From: Bacteroidota bacterium
GTDB taxonomy: Bacteria > Bacteroidota > Bacteroidia > Bacteroidales > UBA1715
Reading direction: 5' to 3'
Length of the DNA stretch: 7,309 nucleotides
NCBI GenBank assembly: GCA_029266015.1
Contig: JAJUFK010000111.1
Coordinates: forward strand, 1 to 7,309
The notes under the pieces are model-generated. The model searched no databases. It saw only the letters and a list, made by a program, of their open reading frames with translations, and had not been told where the DNA came from. Numbering within the stretch: the stretch's first letter is position 1; every line of letters begins with the position of its first letter. The position numbers and the translations under genes were made by a program. Positions 1-6,798 of the stretch are shown here, one piece after another.

Positions 1-875
1 AAATCAGAAATAATTGATTCACGTAATTTTAAACCTGATGTAAAAATATCATATCTAAATTGAATTCCGGGAATAAATTTTTGAGGTTTTCCGTTAATGA
101 ATACCATTCCGCCTTTTACTTGTAATGTATCACCGGCTATAGCAACGCAACGCTTAATATAATTTTCGCGTTTATCAACGGGGCGATATACGATAGAATC
201 TTTAAAATATGCGTAAAAACATGCTTCGTCGCTAGGATATTGCATTTTAAGTTTGTTATATATTTGAAAATCTTTTGGTGAAAGAGGATATAGGCAATTT
301 GGAAAATCGCGTTTTAATTGATAAAAACTCTGACTTTGGCGTGTTACAATAACACTATCGCCTTCGGGAAAATTAAATACTACAATATCATCATTTTTTA
401 TAGTTTGTAACCCGGCCATTCGCTTGTAAGGAAGTTGCCACGAAGTGCTAAACGATTTTGTCATATTGTTGGAAAATGGCATAGAATGATGTACAAAAGG
501 AAATGACAGTGGTGTCATTTGAGGACGTGGTCCGTAATGAAATTTGCTCACAAATAAAAAATCGCCTACAAGTAATGTACCTTCCATAGATGAAGTGGGT
601 ATAGTGTATGCTTCAAAAAAGAAAAGACGAATAAAAGAAGCAGCAATTACAGCAAAAATAATTGCATCAACCCAGCCAAGAAGCCATTTTTGAAATTTAT
701 TTTTCGGTTTATATATTTTCCAGAAAGCCCATGGAACTTTTTTTGTGATGTATAAATCAAAGATGATTCCTATGCCAAGCAACCACCAAAAATTACCTAA
801 CCAAATTACCCATAATAAATATGCAGTTGCTATAGTAGCAAAAAGCACCCATTTGTTTTCAAAAATTTTTTTCAT
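1..875 (-). CDS. lepB: Signal peptidase I (S26 family), C-terminus missing
   Basis: Type I signal peptidase, a membrane Ser/Lys protease that removes signal peptides from exported proteins. I translated 291 residues from the ATG at 873-875; the frame stays open to the window edge, so the C-terminus is absent. Hydrophobic segments lie at about residues 9-27, 29-43 and 70-88. The catalytic serine is Ser96 in the box TSSMEGTLLVGD (94-105), and the general-base lysine is Lys241 in KRCVAIAGD (241-249). DDIVVFNFPEGD (162-173) matches the conserved strand between them, and GGMVFINGKP (255-264) follows. About 145 residues separate Ser and Lys, against 55 in E. coli LepB (Ser90, Lys145); from memory, long insertions here are common in Bacteroidota enzymes. 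The gene starts 11 bp after dapB and is very probably cotranscribed with it. There is no Shine-Dalgarno. The family call is secure. Confidence 0.95.
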   Translation of the reverse strand, partial: MKKIFENKWVLFATIATAYLLWVIWLGNFWWLLGIGIIFDLYITKKVPWAFWKIYKPKNKFQKWLLGWVDAIIFAVIAASFIRLFFFEAYTIPTSSMEGTLLVGDFLFVSKFHYGPRPQMTPLSFPFVHHSMPFSNNMTKSFSTSWQLPYKRMAGLQTIKNDDIVVFNFPEGDSVIVTRQSQSFYQLKRDFPNCLYPLSPKDFQIYNKLKMQYPSDEACFYAYFKDSIVYRPVDKRENYIKRCVAIAGDTLQVKGGMVFINGKPQKFIPGIQFRYDIFTSGLKLRESIISD

Positions 876-886
876 GTATGAATGTA

Positions 887-1609
887 TTATATTCCTAATA
901 AATCTTTCATTCCGTATATTCCGGTTTTACCTTTCATAAATTCGGCGGCTAATACGGCTCCGGTAGCAAATCCTTTTCGAGATTTTGCTACATGAGAAAT
1001 TTCAATGCTATCAACGTCAGAATCGTATGTTATTGTATGTGTGCCGGGAATTTTTCCGAGTCTTTTTGCAAGTATTTGTAAATTATCGGTTGAAGTGAAT
1101 TCATTTAATTGCCATGATTTTTTTCTATCAATCTCTTTTACAATATCTTCGGCAAGAGTTATAGCGGTACCACTTGGCGCGTCAAGTTTTTGGGTATGAT
1201 GAATTTCTTCTAATACAACATCGTATTGGTTGAATTGATTCATTAATTGAGCCAGACGTTTATTAAGAGCAAAAAATATATTTACACCTAAACTAAAGTT
1301 AGAAGCATAAAAGAATCCTTTGTTTTGAGTTTCACATATTTCAACTACGTCATTAAATTTGTGTAACCAACCTGTAGTGCCCGAAACTACCGGAACATCT
1401 GCTTCGAAGCAAATAGAATAATTAGAAAATGCTGAATCAGGAATAGTAAATTCTATTGCAACATCTATTTTTTTATTGTGGAGATTGGTAACATTTAAAT
1501 CTTGTTGATTTGTAATGTCAATTATGAGGGCAATAGTATGACCACGTTCAATGGCAATTTGTTCAATTTCTTTGCCCATTTTTCCGTATCCTATAAGCGC
1601 TATGTTCAT
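887..1609 (-). CDS. dapB: 4-hydroxy-tetrahydrodipicolinate reductase
   Basis: Cytosolic NAD(P)H-dependent reductase of the diaminopimelate/lysine pathway, acting on the product of DapA. The N-terminal Rossmann domain opens with IGYGKMGKEI (6-15), and SGTTG (76-80) is part of the nucleotide site. The family signature EIHHTQKLDAPSGTA (135-149) contains His137/His138, the catalytic His-Lys region (Lys141) and the substrate-binding PSGT. GTHTITYDSDVDSIEISHVA (189-208) and the C-terminal GIYGMKDLL also match the family. At 240 residues it is shorter than E. coli DapB (273) but complete from ATG to TAA. Asp31 at the end of strand 2 (IIDIT) may influence cofactor choice, which cannot be settled by reading. 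It lies 34 bp beyond the terminator T-tract of the rplT operon and 11 bp before lepB, so dapB-lepB forms its own unit or depends on readthrough. Confidence 0.97.
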   Translation of the reverse strand: MNIALIGYGKMGKEIEQIAIERGHTIALIIDITNQQDLNVTNLHNKKIDVAIEFTIPDSAFSNYSICFEADVPVVSGTTGWLHKFNDVVEICETQNKGFFYASNFSLGVNIFFALNKRLAQLMNQFNQYDVVLEEIHHTQKLDAPSGTAITLAEDIVKEIDRKKSWQLNEFTSTDNLQILAKRLGKIPGTHTITYDSDVDSIEISHVAKSRKGFATGAVLAAEFMKGKTGIYGMKDLLGI

Positions 1610-1633
1610 ATTGTATAAGTATGTAAATGTTAT

Positions 1634-1663
1634 AAAAAAAAAAGGGAAGCATAAAGCTTCCCC
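1634..1663 (-). terminator. Intrinsic terminator of the thrS-infC-rpmI-rplT operon
   Basis: Read on the minus strand, a perfect 7-bp stem GGGAAGC / GCTTCCC (1656-1662 with 1644-1650) closes a 5-nt loop (1651-1655). It is followed at once by ten T residues (1643 down to 1634). It begins about 21 nt after the rplT stop. On the plus strand the hairpin has no T-tract after it, so it acts one way only. Confidence 0.93.
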
Positions 1664-1670
1664 AAATATA
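1663..1670 (-). promoter_or_regulatory. Candidate -7 box for dapB-lepB, abutting the terminator
   Basis: On the minus strand the sequence TATATTTG is a perfect match to the Bacteroidota -7 consensus TAnnTTTG. A start a few bases downstream would fall inside the 5' arm of the terminator hairpin and give a leader of roughly 45-50 nt before dapB. No TTTG is seen at the expected -33 spacing, where the sequence is A-rich. The region is very A+T-rich, so a chance match is quite possible. Confidence 0.4.
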
Positions 1671-1683
1671 AAAAAAATATGAT

Positions 1684-2031
1684 TTATTTTTTTACTGCTT
1701 TTACAATAGCTTCGAATGCTTTTGGGTGATTCATAGCTAAATCTGCTAAAACTTTTCGGTTCAATTTAATTTCTGCTTTAGCAAGAGCTCCAATAAATTG
1801 AGAATAATTCATATCGTATGTGCGAACTGCAGCATTAATACGTTGAATCCATAAAGCTCTAAAGTTACGTTTTTTGTTTTTACGGTCACGGTATGCATAT
1901 AATAACCCTTTTTCTAAGGCATTTTTTGCAACTGTGTACACATTTTTGCGAGCACCAAAATATCCTTTGGTTTGCTGCATGATTTTTTTTCGGCGTGCTC
2001 TTGACGCCACTGAATTTACTGATCTAGGCAT
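1684..2031 (-). CDS. rplT: 50S ribosomal protein bL20
   Basis: Large-subunit protein that binds 23S rRNA early in 50S assembly. It has 115 residues, the normal length, starting [16 protein letters not shown]. The basic N-terminal extension includes the conserved [14 protein letters not shown] stretch (22-35). The globular half has [16 protein letters not shown] (47-62), RINAAVR (64-70) and NRKVLADLA (91-99). It is the last gene of the operon, with the terminator just downstream, and is separated from rpmI by an unusually long 81-nt spacer. bL20 represses its own operon in E. coli and B. subtilis; whether it does so here is unknown. The sequence before the ATG is A/T-rich with no Shine-Dalgarno. 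Confidence 0.98.
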   Translation of the reverse strand: MPRSVNSVASRARRKKIMQQTKGYFGARKNVYTVAKNALEKGLLYAYRDRKNKKRNFRALWIQRINAAVRTYDMNYSQFIGALAKAEIKLNRKVLADLAMNHPKAFEAIVKAVKK

Positions 2032-2091
2032 AATTTTTCAATTTTTAAATGGTTAGCGACTACATTTCATAGTTCTTAATTGGCTAATTCA

Positions 2092-2111
2092 TTTGTTTAA
2101 CACTTTGTTTA
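2092..2111. repeat. Short direct repeat in the rpmI-rplT spacer
   Basis: The 8-mer TTTGTTTA occurs twice, at 2092-2099 and 2104-2111, twelve bases apart, directly after the rpmI stop. The same 81-nt spacer holds a weak inverted repeat, TTAGC at 2053-2057 with GCTAA at 2083-2087. The matches are exact, but they are short and in A+T-rich DNA. Any role, for example as an RNA operator, is speculative. Confidence 0.35.
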
Positions 2112-2112
2112 C

Positions 2113-2307
2113 TTATAATCCAAGCATAAGCTTTACATTTTTCTCGTCAGCTTTATTAACAACTGCATCATAACCAAGATTACGTTTTTGTTTGGTTTCT
2201 TTTTTTGTTAATATGTGACGTTTAAACGCTTTTTTTCTTTTAATTTTTCCAGAACCCGTTATTGAAAAACGTTTTTTTGCGCTGGAATTTGTTTTCATTT
2301 TAGGCAT
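2113..2307 (-). CDS. rpmI: 50S ribosomal protein bL35
   Basis: Small, very basic large-subunit ribosomal protein. It has 64 residues, the normal length, starting [14 protein letters not shown] with the family motif [16 protein letters not shown] (18-33), then a K/R-rich stretch [10 protein letters not shown] (35-44). It sits between infC and rplT in the standard order, starting 27 nt after the infC stop with no Shine-Dalgarno, and is expected to be cotranscribed with both. Confidence 0.98.
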   Translation of the reverse strand: MPKMKTNSSAKKRFSITGSGKIKRKKAFKRHILTKKETKQKRNLGYDAVVNKADEKNVKLMLGL

Positions 2308-2334
2308 TTTACATTCACTATTTATAATTATACA

Positions 2335-2892
2335 CTATTTTTTCTTTGATACAGGACTTAAAAGAATAATCATTCGTTTACCTTCTAAGCGTGGTTCTTG
2401 GTCGAGTTTAGCAACATCTTCCAAGTCTTTAATAAATCTATGCAATACTTCTTCTCCTTGTTCTTTGTATAAAATTGAACGACCTTTGAAGAATACGTAT
2501 GCTTTTACTTTTGCTCCTTCTGCCAAAAACTTTTGAGCATGTTTCAATTTGAATTGATAATCATGTTCATCGGTATTAGGTCCAAAACGAACTTCTTTAA
2601 GTACAACTTTTGTTGTTTTTGCTTTTATTTCTTTTTGTTTCTTTTTTTGGTCGTACAAGAATTTTTGGAAATCAACAATTCTACATACAGGTGGATCTGC
2701 ATTTGGCGAAACTTCTACCAAATCAAGTTCTAAATCGTCGGCTATACGTAAAGCTTCAACTAAAGAATATACTCCTACAGTAACATTGTCTCCTACAAGT
2801 CTTACTTCACGTGCTCGTATTTGTTGGTTTAGACGATATTTTGCTGCTAATTCATCTGCCATAGTTGGTTTTTTTATTCTACCTTGTGCTAT
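2335..2892 (-). CDS. infC: Translation initiation factor IF3, probable AUA start
   Basis: IF3 binds the 30S subunit, checks start-codon/initiator-tRNA pairing and keeps the subunits apart. The N-domain carries [18 protein letters not shown] and [20 protein letters not shown], then a lysine-rich linker ([13 protein letters not shown]). The C-domain has [25 protein letters not shown] and a basic tail. I place the start at the ATA at 2890-2892, giving 185 residues beginning [10 protein letters not shown] (Met at position 1 in the protein). AGGAGG lies 7 nt upstream of it, an in-frame stop (2908-2910) closes the frame just beyond, and no ATG, GTG or TTG occurs in frame between. Rare start codons are a known infC trait (AUU in E. 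coli), through which IF3 represses its own synthesis. The alternative is the ATG at 2860-2862 (175 residues), preceded by an A-rich tract. Gene identity is certain; the start is a strong inference. Confidence 0.96.
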   Translation of the reverse strand: MAQGRIKKPTMADELAAKYRLNQQIRAREVRLVGDNVTVGVYSLVEALRIADDLELDLVEVSPNADPPVCRIVDFQKFLYDQKKKQKEIKAKTTKVVLKEVRFGPNTDEHDYQFKLKHAQKFLAEGAKVKAYVFFKGRSILYKEQGEEVLHRFIKDLEDVAKLDQEPRLEGKRMIILLSPVSKKK

Positions 2893-2899
2893 AAAATTT

Positions 2900-2905
2900 C
2901 CTCCT
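2900..2905 (-). promoter_or_regulatory. Strong Shine-Dalgarno setting the infC start
   Basis: On the minus strand AGGAGG ends 7 nt before the in-frame ATA at 2890-2892, which is ideal spacing. It is 37 nt from the first ATG, too far to serve it. None of the other eight genes in the window has a comparable site, so it stands out in a genome of this type. Confidence 0.75.
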
Positions 2906-2919
2906 AGTTATACTTTATT

Positions 2920-4863
2920 TTAATTATCAAAATTCATCATTCGTTGTATTTCTGACGAAATATGTGAAATAAATTCAGAAATTGTCATAATTCCTTTATC
3001 ACCTTCACCTTGTTTTCGCACAGAAACTGTTTCGTTTTGTACTTCATTTTCTCCAACAATGAGTAGGTATGGAATACGTTTTAACTCATTGTCACGTATT
3101 TTTTTACCCACTTTCTCATTGCGTTCATCAATGAGGGTGCGAATATCGGAATTATTTAGCAAATTCAAAACTTTTTTTGCAAAATCATTATATTTTTCGC
3201 TCACAGGTATTACTACAACTTGTTCCGGAGTCAACCATAACGGAAATTTACCTCCGGTATGTTCAATTAAAACAGCAACAAATCGTTCCATAGAACCAAA
3301 CGGAGCACGGTGAATCATTACTGGTCTGTATCGTTGGTCGTCGGCTCCAATATACTCTAATTCAAAGCGTTCGGGTAAATTGTAGTCAACTTGAATAGTG
3401 CCAAGTTGCCAACGGCGTCCAATAGCGTCTTTTATCATGAAATCGAGTTTGGGGCCATAGAATGCTGCTTCACCATATTCTACAATTGTTTGCAGACCTT
3501 TTTCTGCTGCAGCTTCTATAATCGCACGTTCTGCTTTTTCCCAATTTTCGTCGCTGCCTATATATTTTTCCGTGTTGTTTTTGTCGCGTAACGATACTTG
3601 AGCTTCAAATTCTTTGAAATCCAGCGCTTTAAATATGTGAAAAATTATATCGATTACTTTACAGAATTCTTCTTTAAGTTGTTCCGGGGTACAAAATATA
3701 TGAGCGTCATCTTGAGTAAATCCTCTTACACGTGTTAGACCATGAAGTTCTCCGCTTTGTTCGTAGCGATATACGGTTCCAAATTCAGCTAAACGTAGCG
3801 GTAAATCTTTGTATGAACGTGGTTTGTTTTTATATATCTCGCAGTGATGAGGGCAGTTCATAGGTTTTAGTAAGAATTCTTCTCCTTCGGCAGGTGTGTG
3901 AATAGGTTGAAACGAATCCTTACCATATTTTGCGTAGTGTCCTGATGTTACATATAATTCTTTTTGACCAATATGTGGGGTAATGACTTGACTATAGCCA
4001 TGTTTACGTTGAACATTTTTAAGAAATTGTTCTAATTTTTCGCGTAAAGCAGCTCCTTTTGGCAGCCACATTGGTAACCCTTGTCCAACTCTGTTTGAAA
4101 ACATAAACAATTCCAACTCTTTACCAACTTTACGGTGGTCGCGTTGTTTTGCTTGTTCAAGTAATTCAAGATATTCATCAAGCATTTTCTTTTTAGGAAA
4201 TGTAATGCCATATATCCGAGTAAGTTGTTTACGTTTTTCATCGCCTCGCCAATATGCTCCTGCTATATTTAATAATTTTACGGCTTTTATATGGTCGGTG
4301 TTAGGTAGATGAGGACCACGACACAAATCGGTGAATGAACCTTGTGTATAATAAGTAATGGTGCCATCTTCTAATTCCTGTATTAATTCAACTTTATATT
4401 CTTCATTTTTTTTTGAAAAATATTCTAACGCTTCTGCTTTACTTACATTTTTACGAATGTACTCGTTTTTTTGACGAGCAAGTTCAAGCATTGTTTCTTC
4501 AATTTTTGCTAAATCTTTTTCTGTTATTATTGCTGTTCCAGGATCTACATCGTAGTAAAATCCATTTTCTATTGCAGGACCTATTCCAAATTTAATTCCG
4601 GGATACAACTGTTGTAATGCTTCTGCCATTAAATGTGCTGATGAATGCCAGAATGCATGTTTGCCTTCTTTTGAATCAAATTTATGTAATTGTAAGGTAG
4701 CATTACTTTCAATTGGTCGCATAACATCCCACTCGCACCCGTTTACTGTAGCTGCTACAATTTCGCGAGCAAGTTGTTGACTTATGCTTTCTGCTATTTG
4801 CAAAGGGGTAACACCTTGTGCAAATTCTTTAACTGTATTATCAGGAAATGTAATTTGTATCAT
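2920..4863 (-). CDS. thrS: Threonyl-tRNA synthetase
   Basis: Class II aminoacyl-tRNA synthetase that charges tRNA-Thr and edits mischarged Ser. It has 647 residues, full length. In order: a TGS domain (about 1-62); an editing domain with HSSAH (His73, His77) and CRGPH (Cys181, His185), the four residues of the editing site; and a class II core from about 250. Motif 1 lies around [14 protein letters not shown] (262-275), and motif 2 is in [20 protein letters not shown] (361-380). Motif 3 is in [11 protein letters not shown] (518-528). The zinc ligands are Cys337 (MNCPHH), His388 (DDAHIF) and His518 (MIHRA). An anticodon-binding domain runs from about 548 ([10 protein letters not shown]). It is first in the operon, 27 nt before the infC AUA start. 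No T-box or other long leader is seen; the likely 5' UTR is under 25 nt. Confidence 0.98.
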   Translation of the reverse strand: MIQITFPDNTVKEFAQGVTPLQIAESISQQLAREIVAATVNGCEWDVMRPIESNATLQLHKFDSKEGKHAFWHSSAHLMAEALQQLYPGIKFGIGPAIENGFYYDVDPGTAIITEKDLAKIEETMLELARQKNEYIRKNVSKAEALEYFSKKNEEYKVELIQELEDGTITYYTQGSFTDLCRGPHLPNTDHIKAVKLLNIAGAYWRGDEKRKQLTRIYGITFPKKKMLDEYLELLEQAKQRDHRKVGKELELFMFSNRVGQGLPMWLPKGAALREKLEQFLKNVQRKHGYSQVITPHIGQKELYVTSGHYAKYGKDSFQPIHTPAEGEEFLLKPMNCPHHCEIYKNKPRSYKDLPLRLAEFGTVYRYEQSGELHGLTRVRGFTQDDAHIFCTPEQLKEEFCKVIDIIFHIFKALDFKEFEAQVSLRDKNNTEKYIGSDENWEKAERAIIEAAAEKGLQTIVEYGEAAFYGPKLDFMIKDAIGRRWQLGTIQVDYNLPERFELEYIGADDQRYRPVMIHRAPFGSMERFVAVLIEHTGGKFPLWLTPEQVVVIPVSEKYNDFAKKVLNLLNNSDIRTLIDERNEKVGKKIRDNELKRIPYLLIVGENEVQNETVSVRKQGEGDKGIMTISEFISHISSEIQRMMNFDN

Positions 4864-4886
4864 TGTTTTACAAAAATTATAGTTCG

Positions 4887-4918
4887 CAAAAGTAATAAAG
4901 TTTTATAAACGTGTCGAA
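4887..4918 (-). promoter_or_regulatory. Probable promoter of the thrS operon
   Basis: On the minus strand TACTTTTG (4887-4894) matches the Bacteroidota -7 consensus TAnnTTTG exactly. TTCG (4915-4918) lies 20 nt upstream as an imperfect -33 TTTG. Transcription would start near 4880, giving a leader of about 15-20 nt before the thrS ATG. Orientation and position fit the first gene of the operon. Confidence 0.6.
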
Positions 4919-5015
4919 TTTATTTTATTAAAAAATCAATACATATCCATAAAATACCATTTGCTCACAGTTTTTAGTTGAACGCGAGTTATTCAAAAGA
5001 TATGAACAGCTATAG

Positions 5016-5042
5016 TTTGATACTAAAATTATAGTAATTTTG
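5016..5042 (+). promoter_or_regulatory. Probable promoter of the glycosyltransferase-sigma-rsmG unit
   Basis: TAATTTTG (5035-5042) is an exact TAnnTTTG -7 box, 29 bp before the glycosyltransferase ATG. A TTTG at 5016-5019 could be the -33 element, but the 15-nt spacing is shorter than the usual 19 or so. The start would lie near 5048-5050. Confidence 0.5.
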
Positions 5043-5044
5043 GC

Positions 5045-5064
5045 AACAGGGAAATAATCCTGTT
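5045..5064 (+). repeat. Inverted repeat at the start of the glycosyltransferase leader
   Basis: AACAGG (5045-5050) pairs perfectly with CCTGTT (5059-5064) around an 8-nt loop, just downstream of the -7 box and 7 bp before the ATG. It could be a 5' hairpin or a small operator; the arms are too short to decide, and no T-tract follows. Confidence 0.4.
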
Positions 5065-5071
5065 TATTTAT

Positions 5072-6211
5072 ATGATAGAGATTAGATATTCTGAAATAGA
5101 ATTGTTTATTGCAATTATACTTATAGCATCAACAAGTATCCAAATTATATACTATATTTTTGTATATGCACAAGTAGCTTTTTATAAACAAAAAAATAAT
5201 CAATCACAATCATATCCTCCGGTTTCAATAATCATATGTGCTAAAAACGAAGAAGAAAATTTAAGACGATTTTTACCTCAAGTGCTTGAACAGCAGTATC
5301 CTGAATTTGAAGTTGTAATAGTGAATGATTGTTCAGAAGATGATACGGAATCGTATATCACAAATTTGCAGAAAAAGTATTCAAATATTAAATATACGTT
5401 TATTAAAGACGATCCTAAATTTAAACATGGGAAAAAATTAGCAGTTACTATTGGTATAAAGGCTGCACGCTATAATTATTTTGTGTTTATAGATGCCGAT
5501 TGTTATCCTGAAACTAAATCATGGCTTAGTTCTATGTGTACTCAGTTTAATGAAAAAACACAGATAGTGCTAGGGTATGGTGGATATGAACCACAGCAAG
5601 GGTTTCTTGACAAATTAGTTCGGTATGATACTTTTTTCATAGCGATTAATTATTTGTCGTTTGCTCGTATAGGTCTTCCATATATGGGCGTGGGAAGAAA
5701 TATGGCATATTCGCGAGACGCGTATGAACAAAGTAGTAAATTTACTAAACATTATCATATACTGTCGGGTGATGATGACTTGTTTATTTGTGAGGTTGGC
5801 AGAAAAAATAATACACAAATAGAGTTGTCGGGAATGGGTTTTACGCGATCAGCTCAGGTAAATTCGTTTTCAGAATGGTGTTCACAGAAAAAACGACATC
5901 TTACAACTGCAGGTTCGTATAGATTTATTCATCAATTGTTATTGACATTGGAACCGTTTAGCAGAATTGTTATGTATGTTGCAATTATTTTGTATGCTTT
6001 ATTATTGGGTACTACAAATGTGTATGTGCTTATATCATTGGTTGCGGTGAGGTTTTTATTGTTTTTTATAATTCACAATTTAAACATGAATCGTTTGCGT
6101 GAATCAAAATTATTAGTATATTCGCCAATATTTGATGTGTTGTTACCATTTGTATTAACAATACTGATGATTCAAAATAAGCTAAATACACGCAAACGAA
6201 GATGGAAATAA
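5072..6211 (+). CDS. Membrane-anchored family 2 glycosyltransferase
   Basis: GT-A fold glycosyltransferase, 379 residues, probably moving a sugar from a nucleotide-sugar at the cytoplasmic face of the inner membrane; donor and acceptor cannot be read from sequence. One hydrophobic segment (about 10-33) precedes the catalytic domain. That domain starts at PPVSIIICAKNEEENL (49-64), with NDCSEDDT (85-92) as the nucleotide-binding Asp region and the metal-binding DAD at 141-143. GDDD (233-236) is the likely catalytic-base region. QKKRH (272-276) occupies the place of the QxxRW motif of processive synthases. Three hydrophobic segments (about 298-313, 315-336 and 351-367) and a basic tail TRKRRWK end the protein. 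The topology resembles beta-glycan synthase-like GT2 enzymes. Its last 10 bp overlap the sigma factor gene. No polysaccharide cluster surrounds it, so the pathway is unknown. Confidence 0.9.
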   Translation: MIEIRYSEIELFIAIILIASTSIQIIYYIFVYAQVAFYKQKNNQSQSYPPVSIIICAKNEEENLRRFLPQVLEQQYPEFEVVIVNDCSEDDTESYITNLQKKYSNIKYTFIKDDPKFKHGKKLAVTIGIKAARYNYFVFIDADCYPETKSWLSSMCTQFNEKTQIVLGYGGYEPQQGFLDKLVRYDTFFIAINYLSFARIGLPYMGVGRNMAYSRDAYEQSSKFTKHYHILSGDDDLFICEVGRKNNTQIELSGMGFTRSAQVNSFSEWCSQKKRHLTTAGSYRFIHQLLLTLEPFSRIVMYVAIILYALLLGTTNVYVLISLVAVRFLLFFIIHNLNMNRLRESKLLVYSPIFDVLLPFVLTILMIQNKLNTRKRRWK

Positions 6212-6795
6212 ATGAGAATTTCTCGAGTAAGGCTAAACAAGATATAGTTCTTGTAGAGCAAGCATTACAAGGAAGTCAAAAAGCGTATGCCGAACTTTTG
6301 GATAGATATAGAGACACCATTTATTTTATGTTGCTTAAAATGGTGAAAAATAAAAATGATGCTGAAGATTTAACAATAGAAGCATTTGGTAAAGCTTTTA
6401 AAAATTTAGAACAATATACCTCTGATTTTGCTTTTAGTACATGGTTGTTTCGTATAGCATCCAACAATTGTATTGATTTTCTGCGTAAACGTAAAGCGGT
6501 AACAATTTCAATTGATGATAATTACGAAAAAGATGATTACGAATATTCTTTCAATATTGAAAGTTCAGAATTAAATCCTGAAGAAAATTTTATAAAATCG
6601 CAGAATTCAGTACAATTAGCAGAAATTGTTAAAACATTGAAACCTCGATATCGTGAGCTTATAGAATTACGCTATTTTAAAGAATATGCCTACGAAGAAA
6701 TTGCTCAACAAATGAATTTGCCCTTAGGAACAGTTAAAGCACAATTGTTTCGCGCTCGTGAGTTGTTGTTCAATGTGTTGCAACGTACACATTAA
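6202..6795 (+). CDS. ECF-type RNA polymerase sigma factor (sigma-70 family)
   Basis: A 197-residue two-domain sigma factor expected to direct RNA polymerase to a specific promoter set. Region 2 spans about 29-98: AYAELLDRYRDTIYFMLLK, then NDAEDLTIEAFGKAFKNL and the promoter-melting/-10 recognition part FSTWLFRIASNNCIDFLRKRK. An acidic linker (about 104-130) leads to region 4 (about 138-194), with the helix-turn-helix YEEIAQQMNLPLGTVKAQLFRARELL. The ATG at 6202 lies inside the end of the glycosyltransferase gene, which suggests translational coupling, and rsmG begins 3 bp after its stop. No anti-sigma factor or FecR-like gene is adjacent, unlike many ECF genes, so control may be through transcription of the operon or a distant partner. 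The target genes are unknown. Confidence 0.95.
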   Translation: MEINENFSSKAKQDIVLVEQALQGSQKAYAELLDRYRDTIYFMLLKMVKNKNDAEDLTIEAFGKAFKNLEQYTSDFAFSTWLFRIASNNCIDFLRKRKAVTISIDDNYEKDDYEYSFNIESSELNPEENFIKSQNSVQLAEIVKTLKPRYRELIELRYFKEYAYEEIAQQMNLPLGTVKAQLFRARELLFNVLQRTH

Positions 6796-6798
6796 GTC

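Noticed and set aside
745..939. Plus-strand open frame of 64 codons
   Set aside because: It lies antisense to the start of lepB and the end of dapB, both of which have clear family motifs, and its protein resembles nothing known. Chance frame.
2032..2112. A tiny ORF between rpmI and rplT
   Set aside because: Only frames of a few codons exist there; nothing supports translation.
2860..2862. ATG as the infC start
   Set aside because: Not excluded, but it leaves a perfectly placed AGGAGG unexplained and drops an in-frame basic extension. Kept as the alternative.
4032..4241. Minus-strand open frame of 69 codons
   Set aside because: It is a shifted frame inside thrS, whose own frame carries all the synthetase motifs without interruption.
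4864..5071. T-box or attenuator leader for thrS
   Set aside because: No terminator/antiterminator pair, specifier loop or T-box core is visible, and the predicted leader is under 25 nt.
5615..5818. Minus-strand open frame of 67 codons
   Set aside because: Antisense to the glycosyltransferase catalytic domain, with no start signal or recognisable protein.
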